From positions 645,586 to 675,464 of the forward strand of contig NW_005434641.1 in the NCBI RefSeq assembly GCF_000315625.1: 29,879 bases of DNA, written 5' to 3'. The stretch's first letter is position 1, and each line of letters opens with the position of its first letter. The stretch comes from Guillardia theta CCMP2712 (taxonomy: Eukaryota > Cryptophyceae > Pyrenomonadales > Geminigeraceae). Shown one piece after another: positions 21,414 to 29,838 of this stretch. The position numbers were made by a program, and so were the translations under genes. The notes below the pieces were generated by a model. It was not told where the DNA came from, made no database searches, and was given only the letters and a program-made list of their open reading frames with translations.

Positions 21414-22120
21414 CTAAGCTCCCTGAACATGTCGTAAGGCTTCTTCAAAAAGCTCCTCCAAGCCAGAGTAATGATCCGATGGGAGTGAGTCTTTATTTTT
21501 GTTGCCTTGTGATGCAGTTTTCTGTAAGCTGCTGTCAGTTCGATATCTTGTTGTGAAGTGAAAATATTCGCAAATCTCTTACCTGTAAGCAAGAGTCGTT
21601 TTCTTCAGAAGAAAACAAAAACAATACCTGGTCAAGAGGGGCACACTCTGCCAGTATGGTACATGACGATTCTTGCTTTATGCCTTGTATCTTCACATCT
21701 TTCACCACAGAATCTCTCGAACTTGTTTGAGATTTACAACTTTCTTCGTCATTGAAGATATTCTTGTCAGAGACTCGGCTTTGCGATCGGTACGGCCATC
21801 GAACGATCCCTAATTTTCGACAGACATTCTTGAGAGTTGTTGTGGCAATGCCCTGTAGGTCACTCAGAAATCCTTCAATGCGCACTGAATTTCTACAAAG
21901 ACTGTGAATATCTTACCAACTTTCTTGCTGCCTCAGTCTCTTGCATGCAAAAATAACCGGATATCTTGTCCAAGCTCAATTGAAGAAGTTTTGGTTTGCA
22001 TCGGAAGGAGCAATTGCGTCGAGCTTTTACCATGACGAAGCCCAGTACAGTCGGCGAGGTGGGAGGCAAAGCCACGGCCCCGACCGCTGGTGAAAACGAA
22101 GATGCATTTCCGTCTTGCAT
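21414..22120 (-). CDS. RWP-RK domain transcription factor, 3 exons, 193 aa
   Basis: RWP-RK proteins are nuclear DNA-binding regulators in plants and algae (nitrogen response, gamete and germ-cell fate). Exons 21917-22120, 21583-21852 and 21414-21521 join in phase 0 (introns of 64 and 61 nt) to give 193 aa. The domain spans about residues 47-95: LSLDKISGYFCMQETEAARK, then TTTLKNVCRKLGIVRWPYRS. The first intron falls inside the domain and its removal restores the typical A-x-x-L-G-I/V-x-x-T-x-L-K-x-x-C-R spacing. The signature is RWPYRS rather than RWPxRK. The C-terminal half is Ser/Glu/Lys-rich and ends EELFEEALRHVQGA. There is no other recognisable domain, so it is a minimal RWP-RK protein. 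It is the last conventional gene before the telomeric units. Confidence 0.88.
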
Positions 22121-22600
22121 GTCGAGCAATTTGAATCAGATACTTTTGTTGAGCCCAGGAAGGGTAACCAGGTTTGAGAGGAGCGGGGGAAGAAATCGTG
22201 TTTCTTGCGAGGTGTCAGCGACGATTGCAAAGGCCGAGCGGGGGCAAATTGTTTTGTTTGTCCCTTTGTTTGTCATCCGTCATGCACGTCGGTAACGTGA
22301 CTTTACAATTTAGAGAAGTTTAGATCTTCATTCTCATTTCAATTTCAAATTTGATAGGGCGTCTCCGTAACGTCTGGTTCGCTCTTTGAGTCACGGCCGC
22401 AAGTCATCACAAAGGGCTTGCAGACCTTTTGCAAAATCAATACGGCAACGGTTGGAGATAGAATCCGGACTCACAGGCTCGCACGGTACCAGAAAATGTT
22501 TTAGGGAGAATCCAGCAGGTAGCGAAAAAAAAAAGGCTTGCAAGTTGGTACAAATGCTTAGTCAACAATCATGCCGTGTTCTGAGGTGCGAACGGAGTTA
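22121..22600. other. Boundary between chromosomal genes and telomeric units
   Basis: This holds the RWP-RK promoter side and then non-coding text in which I find no gene. A run of 10 A occurs at 22,526-22,535. No telomeric repeat is seen left of 22,803, so the boundary of the subtelomeric domain is in this stretch. Confidence 0.4.
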
Positions 22601-22803
22601 GGCCCCGGGAGACTAATAGTGCACTGAGCTGATTTGCCACGGTCGTGAGGGGAGAAGGGTGCGACAGAGAAAGGTAGTCGGGCCGAACTGCCAGGTCACG
22701 AGATCCCTGTTAGACTAGAATAGAGCACGGTGATATGATAACAAGCCATGCAACCTACCTAGCATTCTAATAAACTCAACTACTACTACTACTACTACTA
22801 CTA
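22600..22803 (+). mobile_element. 3' end of an older element (unit 0) with (CTA)n tail
   Basis: The last 120 bp share a signature with the intact units downstream: TTAGACTAGAAT near 22,712 compares with TTAGACTAGGAT in units 2 and 3, and TAGCATTCTAATAAACTCA (22,760-22,778) is shared exactly with unit 3. AATAAA is at 22,769-22,774. The tail is (CTA)n rather than (ATA)n and joins GGGTTTA directly. The body upstream has no ORF1-like match to the other units, so it is a 5'-truncated or different member. The left limit is a guess. Confidence 0.5.
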
Positions 22804-22860
22804 GGGTTTAGGGTTTAGGGTTTAGGGTTTAGGGTTTAGGGTTTAGGGTTTAGGGTTTAG
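22804..22860 (+). repeat. Telomeric array (TTTAGGG)n, about 8 copies
   Basis: Perfect GGGTTTA repeats with the G-rich strand on plus, so the chromosome end would be to the right. It lies between the (CTA)n tail of unit 0 and the leader of unit 1. Confidence 0.95.
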
Positions 22861-22883
22861 GAGCGCCGGTTATTTCAGGCACC

Positions 22884-22904
22884 ATGGCTGCACGCGTGGT
22901 GTAG
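22884..22904 (+). promoter_or_regulatory. Six-codon upstream ORF, unit 1
   Basis: ATG in a good context (ACCATGG) opens MAARVV followed by TAG, 67 nt before the main start. The same-length mini-ORF occurs in all three units. Confidence 0.5.
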
Positions 22905-22971
22905 GGGAAGCCGCCAGGGCGCCAAGGAAGCTGCAAGCGAGAGGTTTGTATAGTTTATCAGCTTTCTAAGT

Positions 22972-24422
22972 ATGGTTCTTCAGTATGATGAAAATGTTCG
23001 CAACCTGCTGTATCGGAGATCATGCCAATACACGCAGGGCGAGCTTGTGGATGCCGCGGTCCTCGAAGCTGATCTTGTCGAGAAAGTGAAGAGCTTCGCG
23101 AAACGTTTTCCTAACAGTAGGACAGCTCAGGCTTGCAAGGCTGTGGAGGGATGCACCCCCGACGCTATCGCAGAAGCCATCCGCTCGACATGTCAGCAGG
23201 CACGACGTGAGCTTCTACAAGAAGCGATGACTGGATGGAGTGACGCATCCAGAGAGTGGTTTATGCAGCAGATTGAAGAAGCCAAGAAGGAGAAGGTCGA
23301 GACATACACCGCCTCAGCAGGCAACGAGGTGACTTCCTTCATCTCCATGACTCTCCTGGGCATCTCCTCGGTGTATGTCAACCATGAAGAGAAGCTGAAG
23401 AAGAAATTCGATGAGATCGGACTGATTCAACGGTAGACTAAGTGCAAGAGAGTAAAGCGATCATGTGGAAGGCTCCGTATAGATCCGAGATAGCGAGTGC
23501 TGATGAGATCCCGGTGACTGTTTCCTTCCTCCGCAATGCACAAGCGGAGAAGCTCTGGCAGGGAAGAGAGGACTTCGCGATCGATGGTCGCAAGTTCACA
23601 GCTGTACATGTGAGCATCGGGCACGATCGATCTTTCAAGATTCGAGCCAAGAGCCTGAGGACCCTGGGGCAAAGGGGGCAGCTTGGCAGAGCTGACTCAC
23701 CTGCTATCCTTGGGCGGCATGACAACAGCAGAAATAGCTGATGTCTACCGCTATCAGCTGCTGCGCCAGTCCCTTGCAGCTGTCCAACTCCAGCCGCTGG
23801 CAGGCATGCTGGTCGCTTGGGAGTCCACAAAGGCTTAGGTCAGAAAGGCTTCGTCGCTGTAGGGGCCAACGTCATCTGGAGACAGAGGGAGGGGCGGGGG
23901 CCGTGGAGTGGATCGTCTCCTCGAGCTGCCCAGAGGCGAATGATACAGCATTTCGAGCTTTCCGAGAGAGCGAAGCGATGGAGGGAGTACACCTGACTCT
24001 GTTCAGCGAGGACCCGAAGATCAGAGAGGCGCTCGCAGTCGAGTTGACAGCCGATCGCTTTGTCTCTAGGAACAAGTTGAAGAAGGCATCAAGACTGCAG
24101 AAGAAGGCAGGCGGCAGCGACGACAAGGAGATCAAGATCATCATCAAGTCGACGGCGGCATCTGGTCGCTTCACGAGGAAGGAGATGGAGGGGCTGTGCA
24201 ACGGCGGCAACACGTCTATCGCAAGAGTCAAGAGAGTCTTGTTGGAGATCGCTAACAGGCTCGAGATCAAAGTTGAAGGCATCGACATGGAGGAGGATTT
24301 GAACACCAAGTCCTGGAACCGGGTCCAAGCTATGCATCCTTCTCGGGTCCACGGAGGATGCTCGACGCATGATGAAGGAGCTGCCCTTCTGTCTCGAAGG
24401 CGCAGCAACCAAGCTCGAAGCA
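22972..24422 (+). pseudogene. Frameshifted, truncated copy of the telomeric-element ORF
   Basis: The reading frame starts at the same MVLQYDENVRNLLYRR as the intact copies and is open to 23,436. There a small insertion (GATTCAACGGTAGACT for GATCGTAGACT) breaks the frame. Further indels relative to units 2 and 3 occur near 23,652 (4 extra bases), 23,820 (a deletion of about 13), 23,893 (an insertion of about 11) and 24,320 (1 extra base). The copy ends at the telomeric cap. At least five frame-disturbing changes mean it cannot make the full protein; the first 154 codons could still be translated. Confidence 0.9.
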
Positions 24423-24450
24423 GGGTTTAGGGTTTAGGGTTTAGGGTTTA
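24423..24450 (+). repeat. Telomeric array (TTTAGGG)n, about 4 copies, capping unit 1
   Basis: Short perfect array fused to the broken ORF of unit 1 on its left and the leader of unit 2 on its right. G-rich strand on plus. Confidence 0.95.
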
Positions 24451-24463
24451 GATTTTCGGCAGC

Positions 24464-24484
24464 ATGGCTCCTCGTCAGGTGTAG
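24464..24484 (+). promoter_or_regulatory. Six-codon upstream ORF, unit 2
   Basis: ATG opens MAPRQV followed by TAG. Length and position match the other units although the middle codons differ, which suggests the mini-ORF itself is kept. It could restrain translation of the main ORF. It is not an exon of the main ORF: no splice join I tried gives the right phase. Confidence 0.5.
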
Positions 24485-24552
24485 GGGAAGCCGCCAGGGC
24501 GCCAAGGAAGCTGCAAGCAAGAGGTTTGTATACTTCAAATAGCTTTCTAAGT

Positions 24553-26694
24553 ATGGTTCTTCAGTATGATGAAAATGTTCGCAACCTGCTGTATCGGAGA
24601 TCATGCCAATACACGCAGAGCGGACTTGTGGATGCCTCTGTCCTCGAAGCTGATCTCGTCGAGAGAGTGAAGAGCTTCGCGAAGCGTTATCCGAACAGCA
24701 GGACAGCCCAGGCTTGCAAGGCTGTGGAGGGATGCACCCCCGACGCTATCGCAGAAGCCATCCGCTCGACATGTCAGCAGGCACGACGTGAGCTTCTGCA
24801 AGAAGCGATGACTGGATGGAGTGACGCATCCAGAGAGTGGTTTATGCAGCAGATTGAAGAAGCCAAGAAGGAGAAGGTCGAGACATACACCGCCTCAGCA
24901 GGCAACGAGGTGACTCCCTTCATCTCCATGACTCTCCTGGGCATCTCCTCGGTGTATGTCAACCATGAAGAAAAGCTGAAGAAGAAATTCGAAGAGATCG
25001 GACTGATCGTAGACTCAGTGCAAGAGAGTAAAGCAATCATGTGGAAGGCTCCGTATAGACCCGAGATAGCGAGTGCTGATGAGATCCCGGTGACTGTTTC
25101 CTTCCTCCGCAATGCACAAGCGGAGAAGCTCTGGCAGGGAAGAGAGGACTTCGCGATCGATGGTCGCAAGTTCACAGCTGTACATGTGAGCATCGTGCAC
25201 GATCGATCTTTCAAGATTCGAGCCAAGAGAGGACCCTGGGGCAAAGGGGGCAGCTTGGCAGAGCTGACTCACCTGCTAACCTTGGGCGGCATGACAACGG
25301 CTGAGATAGCTGCCGTCTATCGCTATCAGCTGCTGCGCCAGTCCCTTGCAGCGGTCCAACTCCAGCCGCTGGCAGGCATGCTGGTCGCTGGGGCGCCAGG
25401 CCAGCAAGTCCACAAAGGCTTAGGTCAGAAAGGCTTCATCGCTGTAGGGGCCAACGTCATCTGGAGACAGAGGGAGGTGGAGTGGATCGTCTCCTCGAGC
25501 TGCCCAGAGGCGAATGATACAGCATTTCGAGCTTTCCGAGAGAGCGAAGCGATGGAGGGAGTACACCTGACTCTGTTCAGCGAGGACCCGAAGATCAGAG
25601 AGGCGCTCGCAGTCGAGTTGACAGCCGATCGCTTTGTGTCCAGAAATAAGTTGAAGAAGGCATCAAGGATGCAGAAGAAGGCAGGCGGCAAGGACGGCAA
25701 GGAGATCAAGATCATCATCAAGTCGACGGCGGCATCTGGTCGCTTCACGAGGAAGGAGATGGAGGGGCTGTGCAACGGCGGCAACACGTCCATCGCAAGA
25801 GTCAAGAGAGTCTTGTTGGAGATCGCTAACAGGCTCGAGATCAACGTTGAAGGCATCGACATGGAGGAGGATTTGAACACGAAGTCTTGGAACGGGTCCA
25901 AGCTATGCATCCTCCTCGGCTCCACGGAGGATGCTCGACGCATGATGAAGGAGCTGCCCTTCTATCTCGAAGGCGCAGCAACCAAGCTCGAAGCAGTCGG
26001 CTTCGACAAGGAGCCTGAGGCGGCTGGTCAGCGGGGCACCAGCGACGCAGCGCAGCGACAGGAGGAGAGCGAGGGAGAGTGGCTGGAGTTTACAGACCTG
26101 GAGAGGATCACAATGGAGGCAGCATCTCCGTCAAGCCAAGAGGACATGCAGCTCGTCAGCGAGCTGTCAGCAGTCATCGAAGATGCAGCTTCTTTGAACG
26201 AGGCAGGGACGAGCGAGCCGATCAAGCTGGTCCTGGACAAGGCCGTTGGCAACCTCCACGACACGTTCTACTCTCCGGGGAGCCTGGAGTTCATGTCGCT
26301 GGGAGAGTGGGCGAAGATGCCAGAGGAGCAGGGAGTTGGGCGCAACGTTCTCAAGGAGAAGCTGGGGAAGTGGCTGCAGAGCAAGCGCTGGACTCGCGTG
26401 CAAGGAGAGAGCAAGAAGGCAAGGAGGGGCAGCGCGTTCTCGCCACGGGCAACGGCAGCTGCTGAGCTTGAGCAGGAGGCGGAGAGCGACGACATAGAGC
26501 GTCGATCTCTTAGCCTCCTGTTCATAGCACTGAGTAAATTCGCAGAGATGCATGTGCTGGCCTGCTCGCTGAAGGTGGACAAGAAGGACCGACTGCGAGT
26601 GGAGATGAGGGAAGATGACGAAGAAGAGGAAGACATGGAGGAAGAGCAAGGCGAGGGCGAGGAAGAAGACGGGGCGAGCCCGTACCGAGCTTGA
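24553..26694 (+). CDS. Telomeric-element ORF, unknown family, 713 aa (unit 2)
   Basis: I do not recognise the protein. It is one uninterrupted frame, unlike the intron-rich genes to the left. The start MVLQYDENVRN is chosen because upstream in-frame sequence is not kept in unit 1 and has no ATG. The N-terminal 170 residues are helical and charged. A middle part contains WIVSSSCPEANDTAFRAF and an alpha-helical Lys/Arg-rich stretch (NKLKKASRMQKKAGGKDGKE, IIIKSTAASGRFTRKEMEGL). The C-terminus is extremely acidic (EEEEDMEEEQGEGEEEDGAS). There are no CCHC knuckles, no P-loop, and no YxDD reverse transcriptase motif. A basic middle and single-ORF layout would suit a gag/ORF1-like nucleic-acid-binding protein; this is inference from position and structure, not homology. 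Confidence 0.85.
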   Translation: MVLQYDENVRNLLYRRSCQYTQSGLVDASVLEADLVERVKSFAKRYPNSRTAQACKAVEGCTPDAIAEAIRSTCQQARRELLQEAMTGWSDASREWFMQQIEEAKKEKVETYTASAGNEVTPFISMTLLGISSVYVNHEEKLKKKFEEIGLIVDSVQESKAIMWKAPYRPEIASADEIPVTVSFLRNAQAEKLWQGREDFAIDGRKFTAVHVSIVHDRSFKIRAKRGPWGKGGSLAELTHLLTLGGMTTAEIAAVYRYQLLRQSLAAVQLQPLAGMLVAGAPGQQVHKGLGQKGFIAVGANVIWRQREVEWIVSSSCPEANDTAFRAFRESEAMEGVHLTLFSEDPKIREALAVELTADRFVSRNKLKKASRMQKKAGGKDGKEIKIIIKSTAASGRFTRKEMEGLCNGGNTSIARVKRVLLEIANRLEINVEGIDMEEDLNTKSWNGSKLCILLGSTEDARRMMKELPFYLEGAATKLEAVGFDKEPEAAGQRGTSDAAQRQEESEGEWLEFTDLERITMEAASPSSQEDMQLVSELSAVIEDAASLNEAGTSEPIKLVLDKAVGNLHDTFYSPGSLEFMSLGEWAKMPEEQGVGRNVLKEKLGKWLQSKRWTRVQGESKKARRGSAFSPRATAAAELEQEAESDDIERRSLSLLFIALSKFAEMHVLACSLKVDKKDRLRVEMREDDEEEEDMEEEQGEGEEEDGASPYRA

Positions 26695-26726
26695 GCTGAG
26701 CCCAAGGTAAGGAGAGAAGGTAGGAG

Positions 26727-26935
26727 GCGACCGAAGGCCAAGGTGAGGAGAGGCAACTCTCCTGACTGAGGCTGAGGAAGCTGAATGGAGGAGGAGTAGG
26801 GGGCGACCGAAGGCCAAGGTGAGGAGAGGCAACTCTCCTGACTGAGGCTGAGGAAGCTGAATGGAGGTAGAGTAGGTGGCGACCGAAGGCCAAGGTGAGG
26901 AGAGGCAACTCTCCTGACTGAGGCTGAGGAAGCCA
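26727..26935 (+). repeat. 76-bp minisatellite with GNRA hairpins, 3' UTR of unit 2
   Basis: 2.7 copies of a 76-bp repeat start at 26,727, 26,803 and 26,879. Each contains A-GGAGAG-GCAA-CTCTCC-T, a 7-bp stem closed by a GCAA (GNRA) tetraloop, at 26,746-26,763, 26,822-26,839 and 26,898-26,915. Confidence 0.9.
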
Positions 26936-27076
26936 AGAGAAGACAGCAGAAGTAGAGAGTAGAAAGACGCCTCAGAAGCAGGGTTCGCATTGTAGGCCGT
27001 GTACTCCCAGTGCTCGAGCGCCTCTTTAGACTAGGATCAAATTGCAAAAGCCCACAACGAGGCCGAGCAACATTCT

Positions 27077-27108
27077 AATAAACTCACATAATAATAATAA
27101 TAATAATA
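27077..27108 (+). promoter_or_regulatory. AATAAA signal and (ATA)n tail, unit 2
   Basis: CATTCTAATAAACTCA holds a polyadenylation-type signal at 27,077-27,082. About seven ATA triplets follow, and the last TA joins GGGTTTA. A short simple-repeat tail is how many non-LTR elements end. Confidence 0.7.
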
Positions 27109-27187
27109 GGGTTTAGGGTTTAGGGTTTAGGGTTTAGGGTTTAGGGTTTAGGGTTTAGGGTTTAGGGTTTAGGGTTTAGGGTTTAGG
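27109..27187 (+). repeat. Telomeric array (TTTAGGG)n, about 11 copies
   Basis: Perfect repeats with the G-rich strand on plus, between the tail of unit 2 and the leader of unit 3. Confidence 0.95.
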
Positions 27188-27209
27188 AGCGCCGGTTATT
27201 TCAGGCACC

Positions 27210-27230
27210 ATGGCTGCACGCGTGGTGTAG
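27210..27230 (+). promoter_or_regulatory. Six-codon upstream ORF, unit 3
   Basis: ACCATGG context, MAARVV, TAG, identical to unit 1. Confidence 0.5.
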
Positions 27231-27298
27231 GGGAAGCTGCCAGGGCGCCAAGGAAGCTGCAAGCGAGAGGTTTGTATACTTCAAATAGCTTTCTAAGT

Positions 27299-29446
27299 AT
27301 GGTTCTTCAGTATGATGAAAATGTTCGCAACCTGCTGTATCGGAGATCATGCCAATACACGCAGAGCGGACTTGTGGATGCCTCTGTCCTCGAAGCTGAT
27401 CTTGTCGAGAGGGTGAAGAGCTTCGCGAAGCGTTATCCGAACAGCAGGACAGCCCAGGCTTGCAAGGCTGTGGAGGGATGCACCCCCGACGCTATCGCAG
27501 AAGCCATCCGCTCGACATGTCAGCAGGCACGACGTGAGCTTCTGCAAGAAGCGATGACTGGATGGAGTGACGCATCCAGAGAGTGGTTTATGCAGCAGAT
27601 TGAAGAAGCCAAGAAGGAGAAGGTCGAGACATACACCGCCTCAGCAGGCAACGAGGTGACTTCCTTCATCTCCATGACTCTCCTGGGCATCTCCTCGGTG
27701 TATGTCAACCATGAAGAGAAGCTGAAGAAGAAATTTGAAGAGATCGGACTGATCGTAGACTCAGTGCAAGAGAGTAAAGCAATCATGTGGAAGGCTCCGT
27801 ATAGACCCGAGATAGCGAGTGCTGAGGAGATCCCGGTGACTGTTTCCTTCCTCCGCAATGCACAAGCGGAGAAGCTCTGGCAGGGAAGAGAGGACTTCGC
27901 GATCGATGGTCGCAAGTTCACAGCTGTACATGTGAGCATCGTGCACGATAGATCTTTCAAGATTCGAGCCAAGAGAGGACCCTGGGGCAAAGGGGGCAGC
28001 TTGGCAGAGCTGACTCACCTGCTAACCTTGGGCGGCATGACAACGGCTGAGATAGCTGCCGTCTATCGCTATCAGCTGCTGCGCCAGTCCCTTGCAGCGG
28101 TCCAACTCCAGCCGCTGGCAGGCATGCTGGTCGCTGGGGCGCCAGGACAGCAAGTCCACAAAGGCTTAGGTCAGAAAGGCTTCATCGCTGTAGGGGCCAA
28201 CGTCATCTGGAGACAGAGGGAGGTGGAGTGGATCGTCTCCTCGAGCTGCCCAGAGGCGAATGATACAGCATTTCGAGCTTTCCGAGAGAGCGAAGCGATG
28301 GAGGGAGTACACCTGACTCTGTTCAGCGAGGACCCGAAGATCAGAGAGGCGCTCGCAGTCGAGTTGACAGCTGATCGCTTTGTGTCCAGAAATAAGTTGA
28401 AGAAGGCATCAAGGATGCAGAAGAAGGCAGGCGGCAAGGACGGCAAGGAGATCAAGATCATCATCAAGTCGACGGCGGCATCTGGTCGCTTCACGAGGAA
28501 GGAGATGGAGGGGCTGTGCAACGGCGGCAACACGTCTATCGCAAGAGTCAAGAGAGTCTTGTTGGAGATCGCTAACAGGCTCGAGATCAACGTTGAAGGC
28601 ATCGACATGGAGGAGGATTTGAACACCAAGTCCTGGAACGGGTCCAAGCTAGGCATCCTCCTCGGCTCCACGGAGGATGCTCGACGCATGATGAAGGAGC
28701 TGCCCTTCTATCTCGAAGGCGCAGCAACCAAGCTCGAAGCAGTCGGCTTCGACAAGGAGCCTGACTCTGAGGCGGCTGGTCAGCGGGGCACCAGCGACGC
28801 AGCGCAGCGACAGGAGGAGAGCGAGGGAGAGTGGCTGGAGTTTACAGACCTGGAGAGGATCACAATGGAGGCAGCATCTCCGTCAAGCCAAGAGGACATG
28901 CAGCTCGTCAGCGAGCTGTCAGCAGTCATCGAAGATGCAGCTTCTTTGAACGAGGCGGGGACGAGCGAGCCGATCAAGCTGGTCCTGGACAAGGCCGTTG
29001 GCAACCTCCACGACACGTTCTACTCTCCGGGGAGCCTGGAGTTCATGTCGCTGGGAGAGTGGGCGAAGATGCCAGAGGAGCAGGGAGTTGGGCGCAACGT
29101 TCTCAAGGAGAAGCTGGGGAAGTGGCTGCAGAGCAAGCGCTGGACTCGCGTGCAAGGAGAGAGCAAGAAGGCAAGGAGGGGCAGCGCGTTCTCGCCACGG
29201 GCAACGGCAGCTGCTGAGCTTGAGCAGGAGGCGGAGAGCGACGACATAGAGCGTCGATCTCTTAGCCTCCTGTTCATAGCACTGAGTAAATTCGCAGAGA
29301 TGCATGTGCTGGCCTGCTCGCTGAAGGTGGACAAGAAGGACCGACTGCGGGTGGAGATGAGGGAAGATGGCGAAGAAGAGGAAGACATGGAGGAAGAGCA
29401 AGGCGAGGGCGAGGAAGAAGACGGGGCGAGCCCGTACCGAGCTTGA
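27299..29446 (+). CDS. Telomeric-element ORF, unknown family, 715 aa (unit 3)
   Basis: Same protein as in unit 2. By eye, the coding differences are about twelve synonymous changes, four replacements (P/S, D/E, C/G, D/G) and a 6-bp in-frame insertion adding two residues (KEPDSEAA for KEPEAA). All are tolerated by the frame. This pattern suggests the protein is under selection to be kept. The ORF is followed at once by AGCTGAGCCCAAGGTAA and the minisatellite. Confidence 0.85.
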   Translation: MVLQYDENVRNLLYRRSCQYTQSGLVDASVLEADLVERVKSFAKRYPNSRTAQACKAVEGCTPDAIAEAIRSTCQQARRELLQEAMTGWSDASREWFMQQIEEAKKEKVETYTASAGNEVTSFISMTLLGISSVYVNHEEKLKKKFEEIGLIVDSVQESKAIMWKAPYRPEIASAEEIPVTVSFLRNAQAEKLWQGREDFAIDGRKFTAVHVSIVHDRSFKIRAKRGPWGKGGSLAELTHLLTLGGMTTAEIAAVYRYQLLRQSLAAVQLQPLAGMLVAGAPGQQVHKGLGQKGFIAVGANVIWRQREVEWIVSSSCPEANDTAFRAFRESEAMEGVHLTLFSEDPKIREALAVELTADRFVSRNKLKKASRMQKKAGGKDGKEIKIIIKSTAASGRFTRKEMEGLCNGGNTSIARVKRVLLEIANRLEINVEGIDMEEDLNTKSWNGSKLGILLGSTEDARRMMKELPFYLEGAATKLEAVGFDKEPDSEAAGQRGTSDAAQRQEESEGEWLEFTDLERITMEAASPSSQEDMQLVSELSAVIEDAASLNEAGTSEPIKLVLDKAVGNLHDTFYSPGSLEFMSLGEWAKMPEEQGVGRNVLKEKLGKWLQSKRWTRVQGESKKARRGSAFSPRATAAAELEQEAESDDIERRSLSLLFIALSKFAEMHVLACSLKVDKKDRLRVEMREDGEEEEDMEEEQGEGEEEDGASPYRA

Positions 29447-29478
29447 GCTGAGCCCAAGGTAATGAGAGAAGGTGGAGG

Positions 29479-29690
29479 CGACCGAAGGCCAAGGTGAGGA
29501 GAGGCAACTCTCCTGACTGAGGCTGAGGAAGCTGAATGGAGGACGAGTAGGTGGCGGCAACCGAAGGCCAAGGTGAGGAGAGGCAACTCTCCTGACTGAG
29601 GCTGAGGAAGCTGAATGGAGGTAGAGTAGGTGGCGACCGATGGCCAAGGTGAGGAGAGGCAACTCTTTTGACTGAGGCTGAGGAAGCCAA
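29479..29690 (+). repeat. 76-79-bp minisatellite with GNRA hairpins, 3' UTR of unit 3
   Basis: Three copies, with hairpins at 29,497-29,514, 29,576-29,593 and 29,651-29,668. In the third the right arm reads CTCTTT instead of CTCTCC. G-U pairing keeps the whole stem, and the GCAA loop is unchanged. Confidence 0.9.
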
Positions 29691-29838
29691 GAGAAGACAG
29701 CAAAAGTAGAAAGTAGAAAGACGCCTCAGAAGCAGGGTTCGCATTGTAGGCCGTGTACTCCCAGTGCTCGAGCGCCTCTTTAGACTAGGATCAAATTGCA
29801 TAAGCCCACAACGAGGCCGAGCAACATTCTAGCATTCT

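Larger units (their letters stand above)
22861..24422 (+). mobile_element. Unit 1: degenerate, 3'-truncated telomeric element
   Basis: Its leader is nearly identical to that of unit 3. The unit then aligns with units 2 and 3 until it stops abruptly inside the ORF after AAGCTCGAAGCAG. In the intact units this is followed by TCGGCTTCGAC; here it is followed by GGTTTAGGG. The missing part is the last third of the ORF, the minisatellite, the AATAAA signal and the tail. Confidence 0.85.
24451..27108 (+). mobile_element. Unit 2: complete telomeric element
   Basis: The order is leader, ORF, 76-bp minisatellite, conserved 3' segment with AATAAA, (ATA)n tail, telomeric array. The first bases (GATTTTCGGCAGCATGGCTCC) differ from units 1 and 3, but the leader is alike from GTGTAGGGGAAG onward. 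The body is almost identical to unit 3. No reverse transcriptase, endonuclease, integrase, LTR or terminal inverted repeat is seen. The alternative is a subtelomeric gene copied with its flanks by telomere recombination. Confidence 0.75.

Noticed and set aside
22884-22972. Mini-ORF as a first coding exon spliced to the main ORF
   Set aside because: Donor and acceptor candidates exist, but no combination gives the main frame in both leader types.
24526-24552. Nine-residue N-terminal extension of the element ORF starting at a TTG
   Set aside because: No ATG, and the same stretch in unit 1 is shifted by one base and contains a stop, so it is not a conserved coding extension.
26970-26990. GGGTTCGCATT as a tRNA T-loop or Pol III B box in the unit 3' region
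   Set aside because: No matching D-arm, acceptor or anticodon stem around it.
28130-28160. GAPGQQVHKG as an ATP-binding P-loop in the element ORF
   Set aside because: It lacks the GK[ST] ending, and no Walker B or helicase motifs follow.
26167-29801. Long minus-strand ORFs (170-260 codons) antisense to the telomeric units, e.g. 26268-27047 and 28919-29662
   Set aside because: They are shadows of the main ORF and of the 76-bp repeat read backwards; they repeat with the minisatellite and show no independent codon pattern.
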